A stretch of 42,623 nt of DNA from Candidatus Saccharimonadota bacterium. GTDB lineage: Bacteria > Patescibacteriota > Saccharimonadia > Saccharimonadales > AWTP1-31. Both the position numbers and the translations under genes were made by a program. A model generated the notes under the pieces. It had not been told where the DNA came from. It made no database searches and worked only from the letters and a program-made list of their open reading frames with translations. This document shows positions 7,530 through 14,992 of this stretch, piece by piece. The stretch spans positions 1 to 42,623 of the forward strand of contig JAPLYT010000011.1 in the NCBI GenBank assembly GCA_026395435.1. The letters run 5' to 3'. The stretch's first letter is position 1. Every line of letters begins with the position of its first letter.

Positions 7530-7994
7530 TTACGCGTGTTTTGGGGAGTGGGGTTTTGGAATTCTTTTATGGTCATCATCAAAAAGTGATTGCTGGGTGT
7601 TATCGTGTAGTCTAAATTTTTTTCTACTTCGTGGCGTTGGATGATGTCTCGATTCGGTCACACGTATTTCTTCCAGCTTAATAAGCATACCGCCAATTGA
7701 TGGCCATCCGTTAAATCCGATTTTGTGCTGGAGAGCTGTCTCGCTCTCGGAGAATGGCTCCAATAATAAAACATTAACTCCGGGTAATGTCGATCTAAAT
7801 TGAGGTAATGGAAGCAAAGGATTCCCTTCCAAGTATTCATCGATTGTGGATTGCACACTATCTTGCACGCAAGTAGCAATAGTATCATCATCGTACGCAA
7901 CATTAGGAAGCGCTACAGCAAAGTTAGCCATATCAAAAGGCATATAAGCACGCACAATTTCTAGCCCTTCAGGTATTGCATCTGTAGTATTCAT
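7530..7994 (-). CDS. Hypothetical protein, 154 aa
   Basis: I do not recognise this protein. It has no signal peptide or membrane helix. The first 110 residues look like a compact alpha/beta domain (EIVRAYMPFDMANFAVALPN ... VNVLLLEPF), and the C-terminal 40 residues are basic and polar (TPRSRKKFRLHD ... KPHSPKHA), probably disordered. The mention of FNGWPSIGGMLIKLEEIRV suggests a beta-rich end to the fold. The start ATG at 7992-7994 follows AGGA almost directly, too close for a normal Shine-Dalgarno, so initiation may not use one. Confidence 0.65.
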   Translation of the reverse strand: MNTTDAIPEGLEIVRAYMPFDMANFAVALPNVAYDDDTIATCVQDSVQSTIDEYLEGNPLLPLPQFRSTLPGVNVLLLEPFSESETALQHKIGFNGWPSIGGMLIKLEEIRVTESRHHPTPRSRKKFRLHDNTQQSLFDDDHKRIPKPHSPKHA

Positions 7995-8114
7995 TCCTAT
8001 TTAGCATAACCAGCCTGAACAATATTCGCAAGAAAAGGTAATGATTACATCATCGCTCTTTAGATTAGTAGTGATCAGGTTGCTTGCAATAAATAAAATT
8101 ATTGTTACGATTTT

Positions 8115-8242
8115 GTGCAGGGTGTAGGATGGGCTTCGCTTGCACGGATTTCACTTGTTCGGAGCAAGCTCCTGCACGTTCAATCCTGTACGAACCTACG
8201 AAGCGCTCGCTTTGCTCGCTACTTCGTAGGCAACAAATCCGT
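8115..8242. repeat. Interrupted duplicate of tRNA-Tyr 3' half with hairpins
   Basis: Positions 8115-8130 repeat the tRNA-Tyr 3' end (8292-8307) exactly for 16 nt, and 8191-8203 repeat the next tRNA segment (8309-8321) exactly for 13 nt. A 60-nt insert separates the two blocks where the real tRNA has 1 nt. The stretch also folds: ACGGATTT (8144) pairs with AAATCCGT (8235), and CCTACGAAG pairs with CTTCGTAGG around a loop. The remaining sequence between 7995 and 8289 shows nothing else I can support. Confidence 0.7.
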
Positions 8243-8289
8243 ACTCTCTGAACAAATCAAAAAGCCACCCCAAGGGTGACTTTCAGATT

Positions 8290-8375
8290 TGGTGCAGGGT
8301 GTAGGATTCGAACCTACGAAGGCGTAAGCCAACAGATTTACAGTCTGTCGTGTTTGACCGCTTCACTAACCCTGC
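8290..8375 (-). tRNA. tRNA-Tyr (anticodon GUA)
   Basis: The acceptor stem GCAGGGT/ACCCTGC, anticodon stem ACAGA/TCTGT with loop CTGTAAA, a long variable arm (class II) and a T-arm with GTTCGAAT identify tRNA-Tyr. The discriminator is A, and CCA is encoded. Confidence 0.96.
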
Positions 8376-8384
8376 GTATAGGAC

Positions 8385-8461
8385 TGGAGCCTCCTGTCGG
8401 ATTCGAACCGACGACCCCCACTTTACAAAAGTGGTGCTCTAACCAGCTGAGCTAAGGAGGC
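8385..8461 (-). tRNA. tRNA-Thr (anticodon UGU)
   Basis: The acceptor stem GCCTCCT/AGGAGGC, D-stem GCTC/GAGC, anticodon stem CCACT/AGTGG with loop TTTGTAA and T-arm GTCGG/CCGAC are complete. The anticodon TGT reads ACA/ACG. CCA is encoded. It lies 9 nt from tRNA-Tyr and 5 nt from the HNH gene, so the three are probably co-transcribed. Confidence 0.96.
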
Positions 8462-8466
8462 ATAAT

Positions 8467-8874
8467 TTATTCTTTTATATATTTATTGCGTCTCCAGGAC
8501 CTACCGTTTCCTCTATTGAGATTCCTGAAACTTGGGGTAAGTGAATGGCAATTAGGGCAAATAAGTTGAAGATTATTCTCTTTATTATTCTTCGAGTCAC
8601 CGTCTATATGATCAATTTCAACTGGAACTTTTCCTGTGATAGGGTTTATCTTTTCCCATCCACACAAACTGCAGCGATTTCCATACTTATCAATAAGAAA
8701 ACGGTATAGGTGCTTTGATAATCCTTTTGTTTCTATCCCACGTTCGCCATTTTTTATGCCCTGTTTCCATTGTTTAACGTACTCACTATATTGATAATCT
8801 GCTTGGCATTGATTTGAGCAGTAAATTGCCACCCCTCTTTTAACCGTTTTGCCACAATGTTTACAGTCTTTCAC
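8467..8874 (-). CDS. HNH endonuclease with N-terminal zinc ribbon
   Basis: The 135-residue protein has a CxxC...CxxxC ribbon (C4, C7, C19, C23) and an HNH domain. C68/C71 and C106/C109 form the structural zinc knuckles, and D88-H89, N101 and H110 are the likely HNH metal/catalytic residues. Small free-standing HNH proteins of this form occur in phages and as homing-type or host genes. The start is GTG at 8874 with no Shine-Dalgarno; an ATG 9 nt further upstream is out of frame. It is directly upstream of tRNA-Thr(UGU) and tRNA-Tyr on the same strand, near a damaged tRNA copy, which fits a mobile origin but does not prove it. Confidence 0.88.
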   Translation of the reverse strand: MKDCKHCGKTVKRGVAIYCSNQCQADYQYSEYVKQWKQGIKNGERGIETKGLSKHLYRFLIDKYGNRCSLCGWEKINPITGKVPVEIDHIDGDSKNNKENNLQLICPNCHSLTPSFRNLNRGNGRSWRRNKYIKE

Positions 8875-8880
8875 TTTTTC

Positions 8881-8889
8881 ATGATAGCA
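8881..8889 (-). promoter_or_regulatory. Extended -10 (TGCTATCAT) 6 nt before the HNH start
   Basis: TGcTATCAT on the minus strand is followed by six nucleotides and then the GTG start. Transcription would begin at or next to the start codon, so the mRNA would be leaderless, matching the missing Shine-Dalgarno. Confidence 0.5.
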
Positions 8890-8954
8890 AACGACGCAAT
8901 TAATTTGTTAAAGAACATTCAGAAAGTTACCGATAGATTGTATCAAAACAGGGG

Positions 8955-9611
8955 TTAAATAACAACCCTGCGGGGGCGAACTACCTTTTTGGGTCGGCCG
9001 GCGGGTACAATCATTTTCTTGAGTTTTTGTTCGATTTGGTCAGCTTCGAGCTGCATTTCTTTATCGAGATAGGCTTTATGGAGCAATTGGTAGGTTTCTT
9101 TGTTTGGTTCGAGCTCTGCTGCTCTCTCAAGCTCACTGAGCATGAGTTTGTCGTTGCCGAGCTGTTCTTGGACTTTGGCGTAGGCAATGTGACGGGCGGC
9201 CAACTCATCTTCAAGTTTTAGGGCCTGTTCAAAGGCGATAGCGGCTTTGGAGTAATTCTCTGTTTCGTAGTAGATGAGGCCGAGGTTGTGAAGACTTGAA
9301 GGAGTTGATTCGATGCTACTGGCGATCTCGAAACAATCGATGGCATCTTTAAACTCCTTTTGTTTAGCGTACAAAATGCCGAGCCGGTTGTAGGCTGCTG
9401 CATTCCTTTGATCTATTTTGAGGATGGTCAGGAGCGCTTTTTCTGCACGTAAGAATCGATTTTCTCGCATGCCTTGGTGGGCAATATCCCAGAGCTTGCC
9501 AACCTTGTCGCTAATCTTGCGCGGGAAGATGTCAAGGTCATCTGCGCCGATGTTGTTGGCGCCGCGGATGGCTAAAACCCCGAATCCAAGGATTAAGATA
9601 AGTTCAAACAT
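8955..9611 (-). CDS. Membrane-anchored TPR protein, 218 aa
   Basis: A short hydrophobic N-terminus (FELILILGFGVLAI) suggests a membrane anchor. Four tetratricopeptide-like helix pairs follow at about residues 45-180 (RAEKALLTILKIDQ, AAYNRLGILYAKQKEF, SSLHNLGLIYYETENY, and a degenerate AARHIAYAKVQEQLG). The C-terminus is very basic (RPKKVVRPRRVV). TPRs are protein-interaction scaffolds, and no partner can be named. It lies 30 nt downstream of holB and is probably the last gene of that operon. Confidence 0.85.
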   Translation of the reverse strand: MFELILILGFGVLAIRGANNIGADDLDIFPRKISDKVGKLWDIAHQGMRENRFLRAEKALLTILKIDQRNAAAYNRLGILYAKQKEFKDAIDCFEIASSIESTPSSLHNLGLIYYETENYSKAAIAFEQALKLEDELAARHIAYAKVQEQLGNDKLMLSELERAAELEPNKETYQLLHKAYLDKEMQLEADQIEQKLKKMIVPAGRPKKVVRPRRVVI

Positions 9612-9641
9612 ATTACCTTATTGTACCACAAGTGAACTTCG

Positions 9642-10499
9642 CTAGAGGTTGAGCACCAGGTTTGTCAAGAGGAGCTTACTACTAGGATTGTGAGTCATGT
9701 CGCGTTCTGCCTGGACAATTGTCTTGAGTCGTCCTGTCCATCGAGATACGGCCGGGCTGTCAGCTCGGATCGCTTGTGCGAGGGATGCATGGCTGACCCG
9801 CTCGAGTGCCAAGAGTAATAGTCGAACATTCTTCTGTTTCGACAATGTATCGACGAGCGCCAACCGGTCAAATGTGTTGGCTGCCAGCACCTCTTTGGCA
9901 ATGGCGATCTGGGCCACAAGTTCGTGGTCGGTATCCTCTTTTAGGAGTGCTGTCAGGAGTCCCATATACCCTTCGCTTAAGAAATAGGCTTTTAGTATGG
10001 CTGGGGGAGTGAAGTCTGAAGCATAATATACCTTGCTTTGTTCCAAGCTGACCGGCAGTACTCGAATACTCTGGACTCTTGAGTGAATGGTTGGTAAAAG
10101 CCCGTTCGGAGAAGATGCAGTGAGGATGATAAGTGTATCGGCTGGTGGTTCTTCGAGTAATTTCAGAAACGCATTTTGCGCTTCAGTGCTCATCGTATCT
10201 CCCTGCTCTACGATGAGGACTCTACGGATTGCTTGGTCGCCGGGTGTTTTGAGTTGCATAAACGTTTGCGCAGCCCTGATTTGTTCGATTGAGACGCCTT
10301 TTTCGGCGTCATGCAGCCAATGAATATACGGATAGTCCTGTAGCTTTGATTCATCCACGTTCAGCAGCGACGCGGCTATGTGTGCCGCCAATGCGCCCTT
10401 GCCTGCTCCCATCTGACCGGAAATAAGCAGTGCATGCGAGGGTGCGCCTATAAAGTCGGTGACAGCACGTTCTGTTGCGGAATGGAGGAGTAGTTTCAC
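9642..10499 (-). CDS. holB: DNA polymerase III delta' subunit (clamp loader)
   Basis: The 285-residue AAA+ protein has a P-loop GQMGAGKG at residues 28-35, the NAFLKLLEEPP segment, and SSPNGLLPTIHSR, which corresponds to sensor 1 and the SRC arginine-finger region. Delta' is the non-hydrolysing stator of the clamp loader, which loads the beta clamp during replication. The cysteine-rich zinc loop of E. coli delta' between the P-loop and the HPD-type segment is absent here. The start is GTG, sharing its first base with the TAG stop of the upstream gene, so the two are translationally coupled. Confidence 0.88.
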   Translation of the reverse strand: MKLLLHSATERAVTDFIGAPSHALLISGQMGAGKGALAAHIAASLLNVDESKLQDYPYIHWLHDAEKGVSIEQIRAAQTFMQLKTPGDQAIRRVLIVEQGDTMSTEAQNAFLKLLEEPPADTLIILTASSPNGLLPTIHSRVQSIRVLPVSLEQSKVYYASDFTPPAILKAYFLSEGYMGLLTALLKEDTDHELVAQIAIAKEVLAANTFDRLALVDTLSKQKNVRLLLLALERVSHASLAQAIRADSPAVSRWTGRLKTIVQAERDMTHNPSSKLLLTNLVLNL

Positions 10500-11350
10500 T
10501 ACTCTAGGATAGCATTAAACTCTGACGGTAGCGGTGCAGTAAATGTACGATGTTCTTTGTTTGGTAGCGTTAGTTCTAGGCTGAGCGCATGAAGGTATGT
10601 CCTCTTGGCAGGTTCGCCGCCGTACAAAACGTCTCCAACGATTGGATTGCCGATTTGAGCCATGTGCACCCGAAGCTGATGAGTCCGGCCTGTGGTTGGG
10701 TGAAGCTCGACTAAGCTATATTTGTCATTGCTGGCAACTACTTTGTAGTGCGTCTTGGCGACTTTACCGTTTGGCCCCACACGGAAGGTTTGGGGCTTCT
10801 TGGGGTTACGCTCGATAGGCATTTCGATGTTAGCTTCGAGCTGCTCAGGCGTGCCTGACACAACAGCCATATACGTCTTGTGGGCATGACGATCGGCAAA
10901 TTGTTTCTGGAGTGAGGTCAGCGCAGCCTCGTTCTTAGCGCAGATGAGTAGTCCGGATGTAACGCGGTCTAGCCGGTGAACGATTCCTCCGCGATTATCT
11001 TCCATGCCAGTCGTAAACTGTCGAATAAAGGTCGAGACTGTAGCTTCTGGATTGAACGCTCCCTTGCTGTGGGTCAGGACACCGATCGGTTTGTTCACCA
11101 CAAGACAATCATCATCTTGATACAGAATTTCTAGATTGATCTCGGGGATGTCAGCATCGGTTACCGCTTCGTAATTGAGCGTGATAACGTCACCAGGGTG
11201 AACTTTGACGGATGGTTTATAAATGGTGGTATCGCCGATACTCACCTTGCCTTGATCGAGTAGTACTTTTACGAAAGATCGACTGACGACCTGCTCTTTT
11301 GCAATAGCAGCATCAATGCGTCCTGATTCTTCGATAGTAAAACTTGTCAT
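10499..11350 (-). CDS. rluD: RluD-family 23S rRNA pseudouridine synthase
   Basis: An N-terminal S4 RNA-binding domain (residues 10-60) precedes the catalytic domain with HRLDRVTSGLL at 125-135; D128 is the catalytic aspartate. The downstream motif PTTGRTHQLRVHM is also typical. The family isomerises uridine in 23S rRNA, and RluD itself modifies helix 69; the exact target here is inferred, since RluA/C/D paralogues are hard to separate by eye. The length (283 aa) is slightly short for RluD. It is followed by holB with a 1-nt overlap. Confidence 0.88.
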   Translation of the reverse strand: MTSFTIEESGRIDAAIAKEQVVSRSFVKVLLDQGKVSIGDTTIYKPSVKVHPGDVITLNYEAVTDADIPEINLEILYQDDDCLVVNKPIGVLTHSKGAFNPEATVSTFIRQFTTGMEDNRGGIVHRLDRVTSGLLICAKNEAALTSLQKQFADRHAHKTYMAVVSGTPEQLEANIEMPIERNPKKPQTFRVGPNGKVAKTHYKVVASNDKYSLVELHPTTGRTHQLRVHMAQIGNPIVGDVLYGGEPAKRTYLHALSLELTLPNKEHRTFTAPLPSEFNAILE

Positions 11351-11380
11351 AGCGGGTTGCCTTTTTGTTCGTTAACAATA

Positions 11381-11386
11381 ATTATA
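11381..11386 (-). promoter_or_regulatory. TATAAT -10 candidate upstream of the pseudouridine synthase
   Basis: A perfect TATAAT lies 30 nt before the ATG at 11350, in the 62-nt gap after trpS. No good -35 can be placed at 16-18 nt. It may drive the rluD-holB-TPR unit separately from trpS. Confidence 0.35.
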
Positions 11387-11412
11387 TAACAATTTGGCAA
11401 AAATTACCACCA

Positions 11413-12438
11413 CTAATTTCGGAGGCCGACAGCTTTCTGGACGCCTGCCAGTGTGTTATTCGCTGTAACATTCATGGCTTTTTCGCCGGCTTCGAGCTTA
11501 GCCATTACTGCAGCATCGTCTACTGCTGAAAGTCGTTCTTGGAAGTCTGTTAAGAATGTTGATACAGCTTCTGCCGTGGCAGTCTTCAGAGGGCCGTATT
11601 GTGTCTGGCCTTCATATTCTTGTGCGACTTCTGTAGCATCTTTGCCCGTCAAAGCAGCGAGTATATCGATGAGGTTGGTGATGCCAGGTTGATTCTCTGT
11701 GTCATACGAAATCTTCTCAAAGCTATCAGTGGTCGCGCTCATGATTTTTTTGGCAGCGACTTCTGGTGCATCGGTCAGGAATATAACACCCTTACCTGAT
11801 TCATCCGATTTGCTCATTTTCTTTTCTGGTTTCTGAAGATCACGAATGCGTAGACGAGCTTGACTGTGAGCAAAGGCGATTTGTTCTTTCTCGGCTTCTG
11901 GCAACACAAACAAATCGCCAAACTTATTGTTCATGCGAATGGCGATATCTCGTGCTAGCTCGACATGTTGTGTCTGGTCGGCACCGACTGGTACATACTT
12001 GGCGCCATATAACAGAATATCGGCGGCCATAAGAACTGGGTAGTCAAAAAGCCCAACGCTTACAGATGTCTGGCCTCCGCCCTTCTCTTTGAATTGCGTC
12101 ATTCGGCTCAGTTCACCCATATAGGTAAAGCAGTTGAGGATGACGGTCAGTTCGCTGTGTGCAGGTACATGACTCTGTCTATACACAAATGTGTCGGCGT
12201 TGTTTATATCGAGCCCAGCCGCAATAAATACCCGTACATTATTGATCGATTGCTCATACAATTTACTATGGTCGATTGGCGTCGTGAAACTATGCAAGTC
12301 TGGCACGAACAGATTGATTTGATATTCTCCGGCGTACTTTTTCTGCATTTCAATAATCGGCAAAAGCGCACCAAGATAATTGCCGAGTTGTAGATCATTA
12401 TTGGCTCGAAGCCCTGTCAAAATTACTGGTTTATTCAT
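11413..12438 (-). CDS. trpS: Tryptophan--tRNA ligase
   Basis: This class Ic synthetase of 341 residues charges tRNA-Trp. The HIGH-type motif reads LQLGNYLG near residue 17 (the usual His is Gln), and the KMSKS loop is KKMSKSDESGKG near residue 205. VLMAADILLY and VGADQTQHVELARDIA are family signatures of the Trp/Tyr enzymes. Length is normal. An AGGA Shine-Dalgarno lies 7 nt before the ATG. It starts 11 nt after the stop of the racemase-family gene. Confidence 0.95.
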   Translation of the reverse strand: MNKPVILTGLRANNDLQLGNYLGALLPIIEMQKKYAGEYQINLFVPDLHSFTTPIDHSKLYEQSINNVRVFIAAGLDINNADTFVYRQSHVPAHSELTVILNCFTYMGELSRMTQFKEKGGGQTSVSVGLFDYPVLMAADILLYGAKYVPVGADQTQHVELARDIAIRMNNKFGDLFVLPEAEKEQIAFAHSQARLRIRDLQKPEKKMSKSDESGKGVIFLTDAPEVAAKKIMSATTDSFEKISYDTENQPGITNLIDILAALTGKDATEVAQEYEGQTQYGPLKTATAEAVSTFLTDFQERLSAVDDAAVMAKLEAGEKAMNVTANNTLAGVQKAVGLRN

Positions 12439-12449
12439 CGTAGTTCCTA

Positions 12450-13158
12450 TTATACGTTATTACCTTGATTTGCAACTAGTAGAACAGATGTAATCTCGTC
12501 AAGAGGGTCTATTGTGTCGCTACGGTTGAGGCCTAGCGTTGATAGCTCAGTACAGCCGAGAATTATTTTTTCAGCTCCCTGCCGAATGAGATCGTCGATC
12601 AAGCTATTCGCCTTATCGATTGTTTGAGCGTCGACGGTGTTTGCGATAACACTTCTAATTATCTCTTCTAGCGGCTCCAGATCTTCCTCTTTAGGAGCTG
12701 TCACAGTTAGATGTTGCTTCTCAATAACATCATGAAACAGACGGGATTTAATAGTGGTTGGCGAACCGAGCACCCCGACATTTTGCAGCTTATCGACAGA
12801 CACTTTAGCCATGACGGCATCAATCAACGAAGTGATTTTTATGCCAAGCAACAGTTCTATTTGTGCTTGCATGAGATGTGCGGTATTGCATGCTAGTACT
12901 ACTTGATCGGATTTCTGAATATCAAGCTGACGAAGTGCATCAACGATTTGAATTAAAGCCTGTGTAGTCTTTGCGCGGTCACTTATGAAATCATCAATTG
13001 GTAGTGACACATGCACGATGTGTGGGAAATCTCCCCCGTTAGATGCGCCAAAGATACCCCGACCCCCGAAGGATTCGGGAGTGGAGTTCGAGGCTGCCTT
13101 GCGGGCCCATGCCTCCAACGATGATGATGCGATTGTCTTGTTTAGTATTGTTTTTCAT
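12450..13158 (-). CDS. Aspartate/glutamate racemase-family protein, apparent frameshift
   Basis: The main frame (12450-13118) has both catalytic cysteine motifs of the family, VLACNTAH and ILGCTELS. Its apparent N-terminus (MEAWARKAAS...) is not family-like. In the adjacent frame, an ATG at 13158 with AAGGA 6 nt upstream encodes MKNNTKQDNRIIIVGGMGPQ and then SLELHSRI, exactly the expected N-terminus, before a TAA at 13039-13041. The two halves join if one base is removed within the G-rich stretch at about 13056-13067. This is a real lesion, a sequencing error or, less likely, programmed frameshifting. The family racemises acidic amino acids or related acids; a cell-wall D-amino-acid role is plausible. 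Confidence 0.75.
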
Positions 13159-13194
13159 TATATTTCCTTACGTATTTACTTTATATTTTCGCGG

Positions 13195-13404
13195 TTATTT
13201 GACGAAGTACGGCACATCACCACGAGGTTGTCTCTCCGTAGAAGTAACTACCTCTAAGGGTGCCACGAGTGCCACCTGACCTATATTGGGTGCGGTATGG
13301 GCCGCTAAAATTTCTAGTGGCGACCGTGGATCATCGGGGCCGACTTCGATCCGTCGTCGTGCAAGTTCTTTGCCTGCTTCTTGAATTGTCATTTCTTTTT
13401 CCAT
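13195..13404 (-). CDS. Hypothetical small protein, 69 aa
   Basis: I do not recognise this protein. It is short and soluble, with an N-terminal helix (TIQEAGKELARRRIEVG) and a Pro-rich middle. GAGGAG lies 7 nt before the ATG at 13404, which supports translation. The next gene, the racemase-family protein, starts 36 nt downstream, so both are probably in one transcript that begins after the terminator at 13421-13443. Confidence 0.6.
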   Translation of the reverse strand: MEKEMTIQEAGKELARRRIEVGPDDPRSPLEILAAHTAPNIGQVALVAPLEVVTSTERQPRGDVPYFVK

Positions 13405-13420
13405 GGTTTCTCCTCAATTA

Positions 13421-13443
13421 AAAAACCGCCCTGGTGGACGGTT
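13421..13443 (-). terminator. Rho-independent terminator
   Basis: On the minus strand, AACCGTCC and GGGCGGTT flank the loop ACCA and are followed by TTTTTT. The hairpin sits just ahead of the Shine-Dalgarno of the 69-aa gene and would end transcripts from the 93-aa membrane protein gene. Its sequence is very close to the terminators at 7148 and 30503. Confidence 0.7.
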
Positions 13444-13526
13444 GTATTTGTTTGCTGAATTAAAGTTACGCTGAATAAACCGTCCGTGAATAGCCGGTAA
13501 ACCAATATGCGTTGTTGATAGTTATT

Positions 13527-13808
13527 TTATTCATAACTGTATGATAATATCACGTTTGCCAAAAAATGCAAATGCTTGTCTGGATTAAAAAGGTACTCTA
13601 TTGCATTTTGCAGGACATAAACACTTAAGGAGAATATGCCAACATGCATCACAAACCTCAGTAAACCATAGTGTATATAGATGATCGCAGAGCCGAAAAC
13701 GAGACACAACGTCGCGTATTTTAGGAATATCCGTTCGGCAAAAAATAGCACAGACAAAACAGATACTGCCAATATCCAGTAATCACCCTGCTGTATTAAA
13801 TCGTGCAT
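13527..13808 (-). CDS. Small membrane protein, 93 aa, unknown function
   Basis: Three hydrophobic segments are visible: about residues 12-28 (ILAVSVLSVLFFAERIF), 31-50 (YATLCLVFGSAIIYIHYGLL) and 52-70 (FVMHVGIFSLSVYVLQNA). The C-terminus is polar and His-rich (PDKHLHFLANV). I recognise no family. It stands alone between two terminators. Confidence 0.5.
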   Translation of the reverse strand: MHDLIQQGDYWILAVSVLSVLFFAERIFLKYATLCLVFGSAIIYIHYGLLRFVMHVGIFSLSVYVLQNAIEYLFNPDKHLHFLANVILSYSYE

Positions 13809-14093
13809 AATTTAAGTATATCTCACCTGTAAATTTTAGTTCTAATAACAAAAATACGGGTATAACCCCATACTTTGTCTTTGTGCTAGGTGCAAACGTT
13901 CAAATGGTGAGCTGGTTCCGTTAGTATTCTCTTTTAATGAAAAAAGTACGAGAGTAATCTCGCACTTTCTAAAGGATTTTTAAGTTTTGCGTAGTTCGAG
14001 GCAGAAGTGAGTACCGCAAATGAGCTGTATACATGATACTGGGAATGCGGAACGGAACTTCTAACGACGAAATACGGATAACTAAAAAGCCGA
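13809..14093. other. Intergenic region with no gene visible apart from a terminator
   Basis: The 285 nt hold the terminator at 13939-13966. I see no convincing ORF, RNA gene or repeat in the rest. The part between the terminator and rpsI (13967-14093) would be the 3' untranslated end of the ribosomal transcript. Confidence 0.5.
13939..13966 (-). terminator. Terminator of the ribosomal-protein superoperon
   Basis: On the minus strand AGTGCGAGA and TCTCGTACT pair around TTAC and are followed by TTTTTT. The hairpin lies 128 nt after the rpsI stop, and it is the first strong terminator I see downstream of rplC. Confidence 0.8.
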
Positions 14094-14519
14094 CTAACGC
14101 TTTGTGAATTGGCGTTGCTTCCGCGCGCCTTTTAGTCCAAACTTCTTACGTTCTTTCTCTCGTGGATCGCGTCCAAGGAGATCAGCTCGTTTGAGAGTCT
14201 GCTTGAAGTCTTCGTTCATGACGACAAATGCTTTTGAGATAGCCAGTCGTATTGCGACGGCTTGACCACTCATACCACCACCAGATACCACGACAGTAAC
14301 ATCAAATTTGTTGTTCTGTTCGAGTACGTTAAATGGCTTAGCTAGTTCGCTGAGCAATGACTTGCTGCCAGCGAAGTAATCTTCGGCTGATTTACCGTTG
14401 ATGGTGATTGCGCCTTTTCCAGTCATCAATCGTGCTCGAGCGGTAACGCTCTTGCGACGACCGAGTGCGTAGAAGTAGCCTTTTGTTGCTGGTTTCTTTA
14501 CGGTTGTTGCTTCAGCCAT
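14094..14519 (-). CDS. rpsI: 30S ribosomal protein S9
   Basis: The 141-residue protein has GRRKSVTARARL near the N-terminus, GGGMSGQAVAIR in the middle and the invariant C-terminal tail ending QFTKR, whose last Lys-Arg reaches the P-site tRNA anticodon. About ten extra residues (AEATTVKKPATK) precede the conserved core. The ATG overlaps the TAA of rplM by 1 nt (TAATG), so S9 is translationally coupled to L13, as in most bacteria. Confidence 0.97.
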   Translation of the reverse strand: MAEATTVKKPATKGYFYALGRRKSVTARARLMTGKGAITINGKSAEDYFAGSKSLLSELAKPFNVLEQNNKFDVTVVVSGGGMSGQAVAIRLAISKAFVVMNEDFKQTLKRADLLGRDPREKERKKFGLKGARKQRQFTKR

Positions 14520-14992
14520 TATTTAGTTTCCTTTTCTGCCTTAACTGGTGCAGTTCGAGCTGACTTGAGTGCAAATGCTTCTGGCATTTGTGCTGCATGG
14601 TTGTGCTCTGCTCCAGCGTAGACCTTGAGTCGTGCAAGACGAGCAGGTCGAAGTTTGTTGACTGGCAACATTCCACGAATCGCGCGGGCTATGACGAATG
14701 TAGGGTCCTTAGACATTTTGTCTTTCATGCTTGCTTCTTTTAGTCCACCGGGGAAATGACTGTGATGGTAGTACTTCTTGTCTTCCATCTTGTTACCGGT
14801 AACGACGATGTTCTCAGCATTGATGATGATGACATTGTCACCGACATCAATGTGGCTGGTAAACATAGGCTTACCTTTTCCGATGAGCAGACTAGCTGCT
14901 TCGGTAGCGACACGTCCCATAGGGGCGGTTGCAGCATCGATAACATACCATTTTCGGGTAACGTCAGTTGGCTTTGCGCTAAAGGTCTTCAT
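14519..14992 (-). CDS. rplM: 50S ribosomal protein L13
   Basis: KWYVIDAATAPMGRVA, YYHHSHFPGG and RGMLPVNKL are the conserved L13 blocks. L13 is an early-assembly protein that binds 23S rRNA. The protein is 157 residues, slightly longer than the E. coli form because of a Lys/Ala-rich tail (SARTAPVKAEKETK). It overlaps rplQ by 1 nt on one side and rpsI by 1 nt on the other. Confidence 0.97.
   Translation of the reverse strand: MKTFSAKPTDVTRKWYVIDAATAPMGRVATEAASLLIGKGKPMFTSHIDVGDNVIIINAENIVVTGNKMEDKKYYHHSHFPGGLKEASMKDKMSKDPTFVIARAIRGMLPVNKLRPARLARLKVYAGAEHNHAAQMPEAFALKSARTAPVKAEKETK

Noticed and set aside
8095-8280. A second functional tRNA-Tyr
   Set aside because: Only parts of the 3' half are present, split by 60 nt, with no anticodon arm or 5' half.
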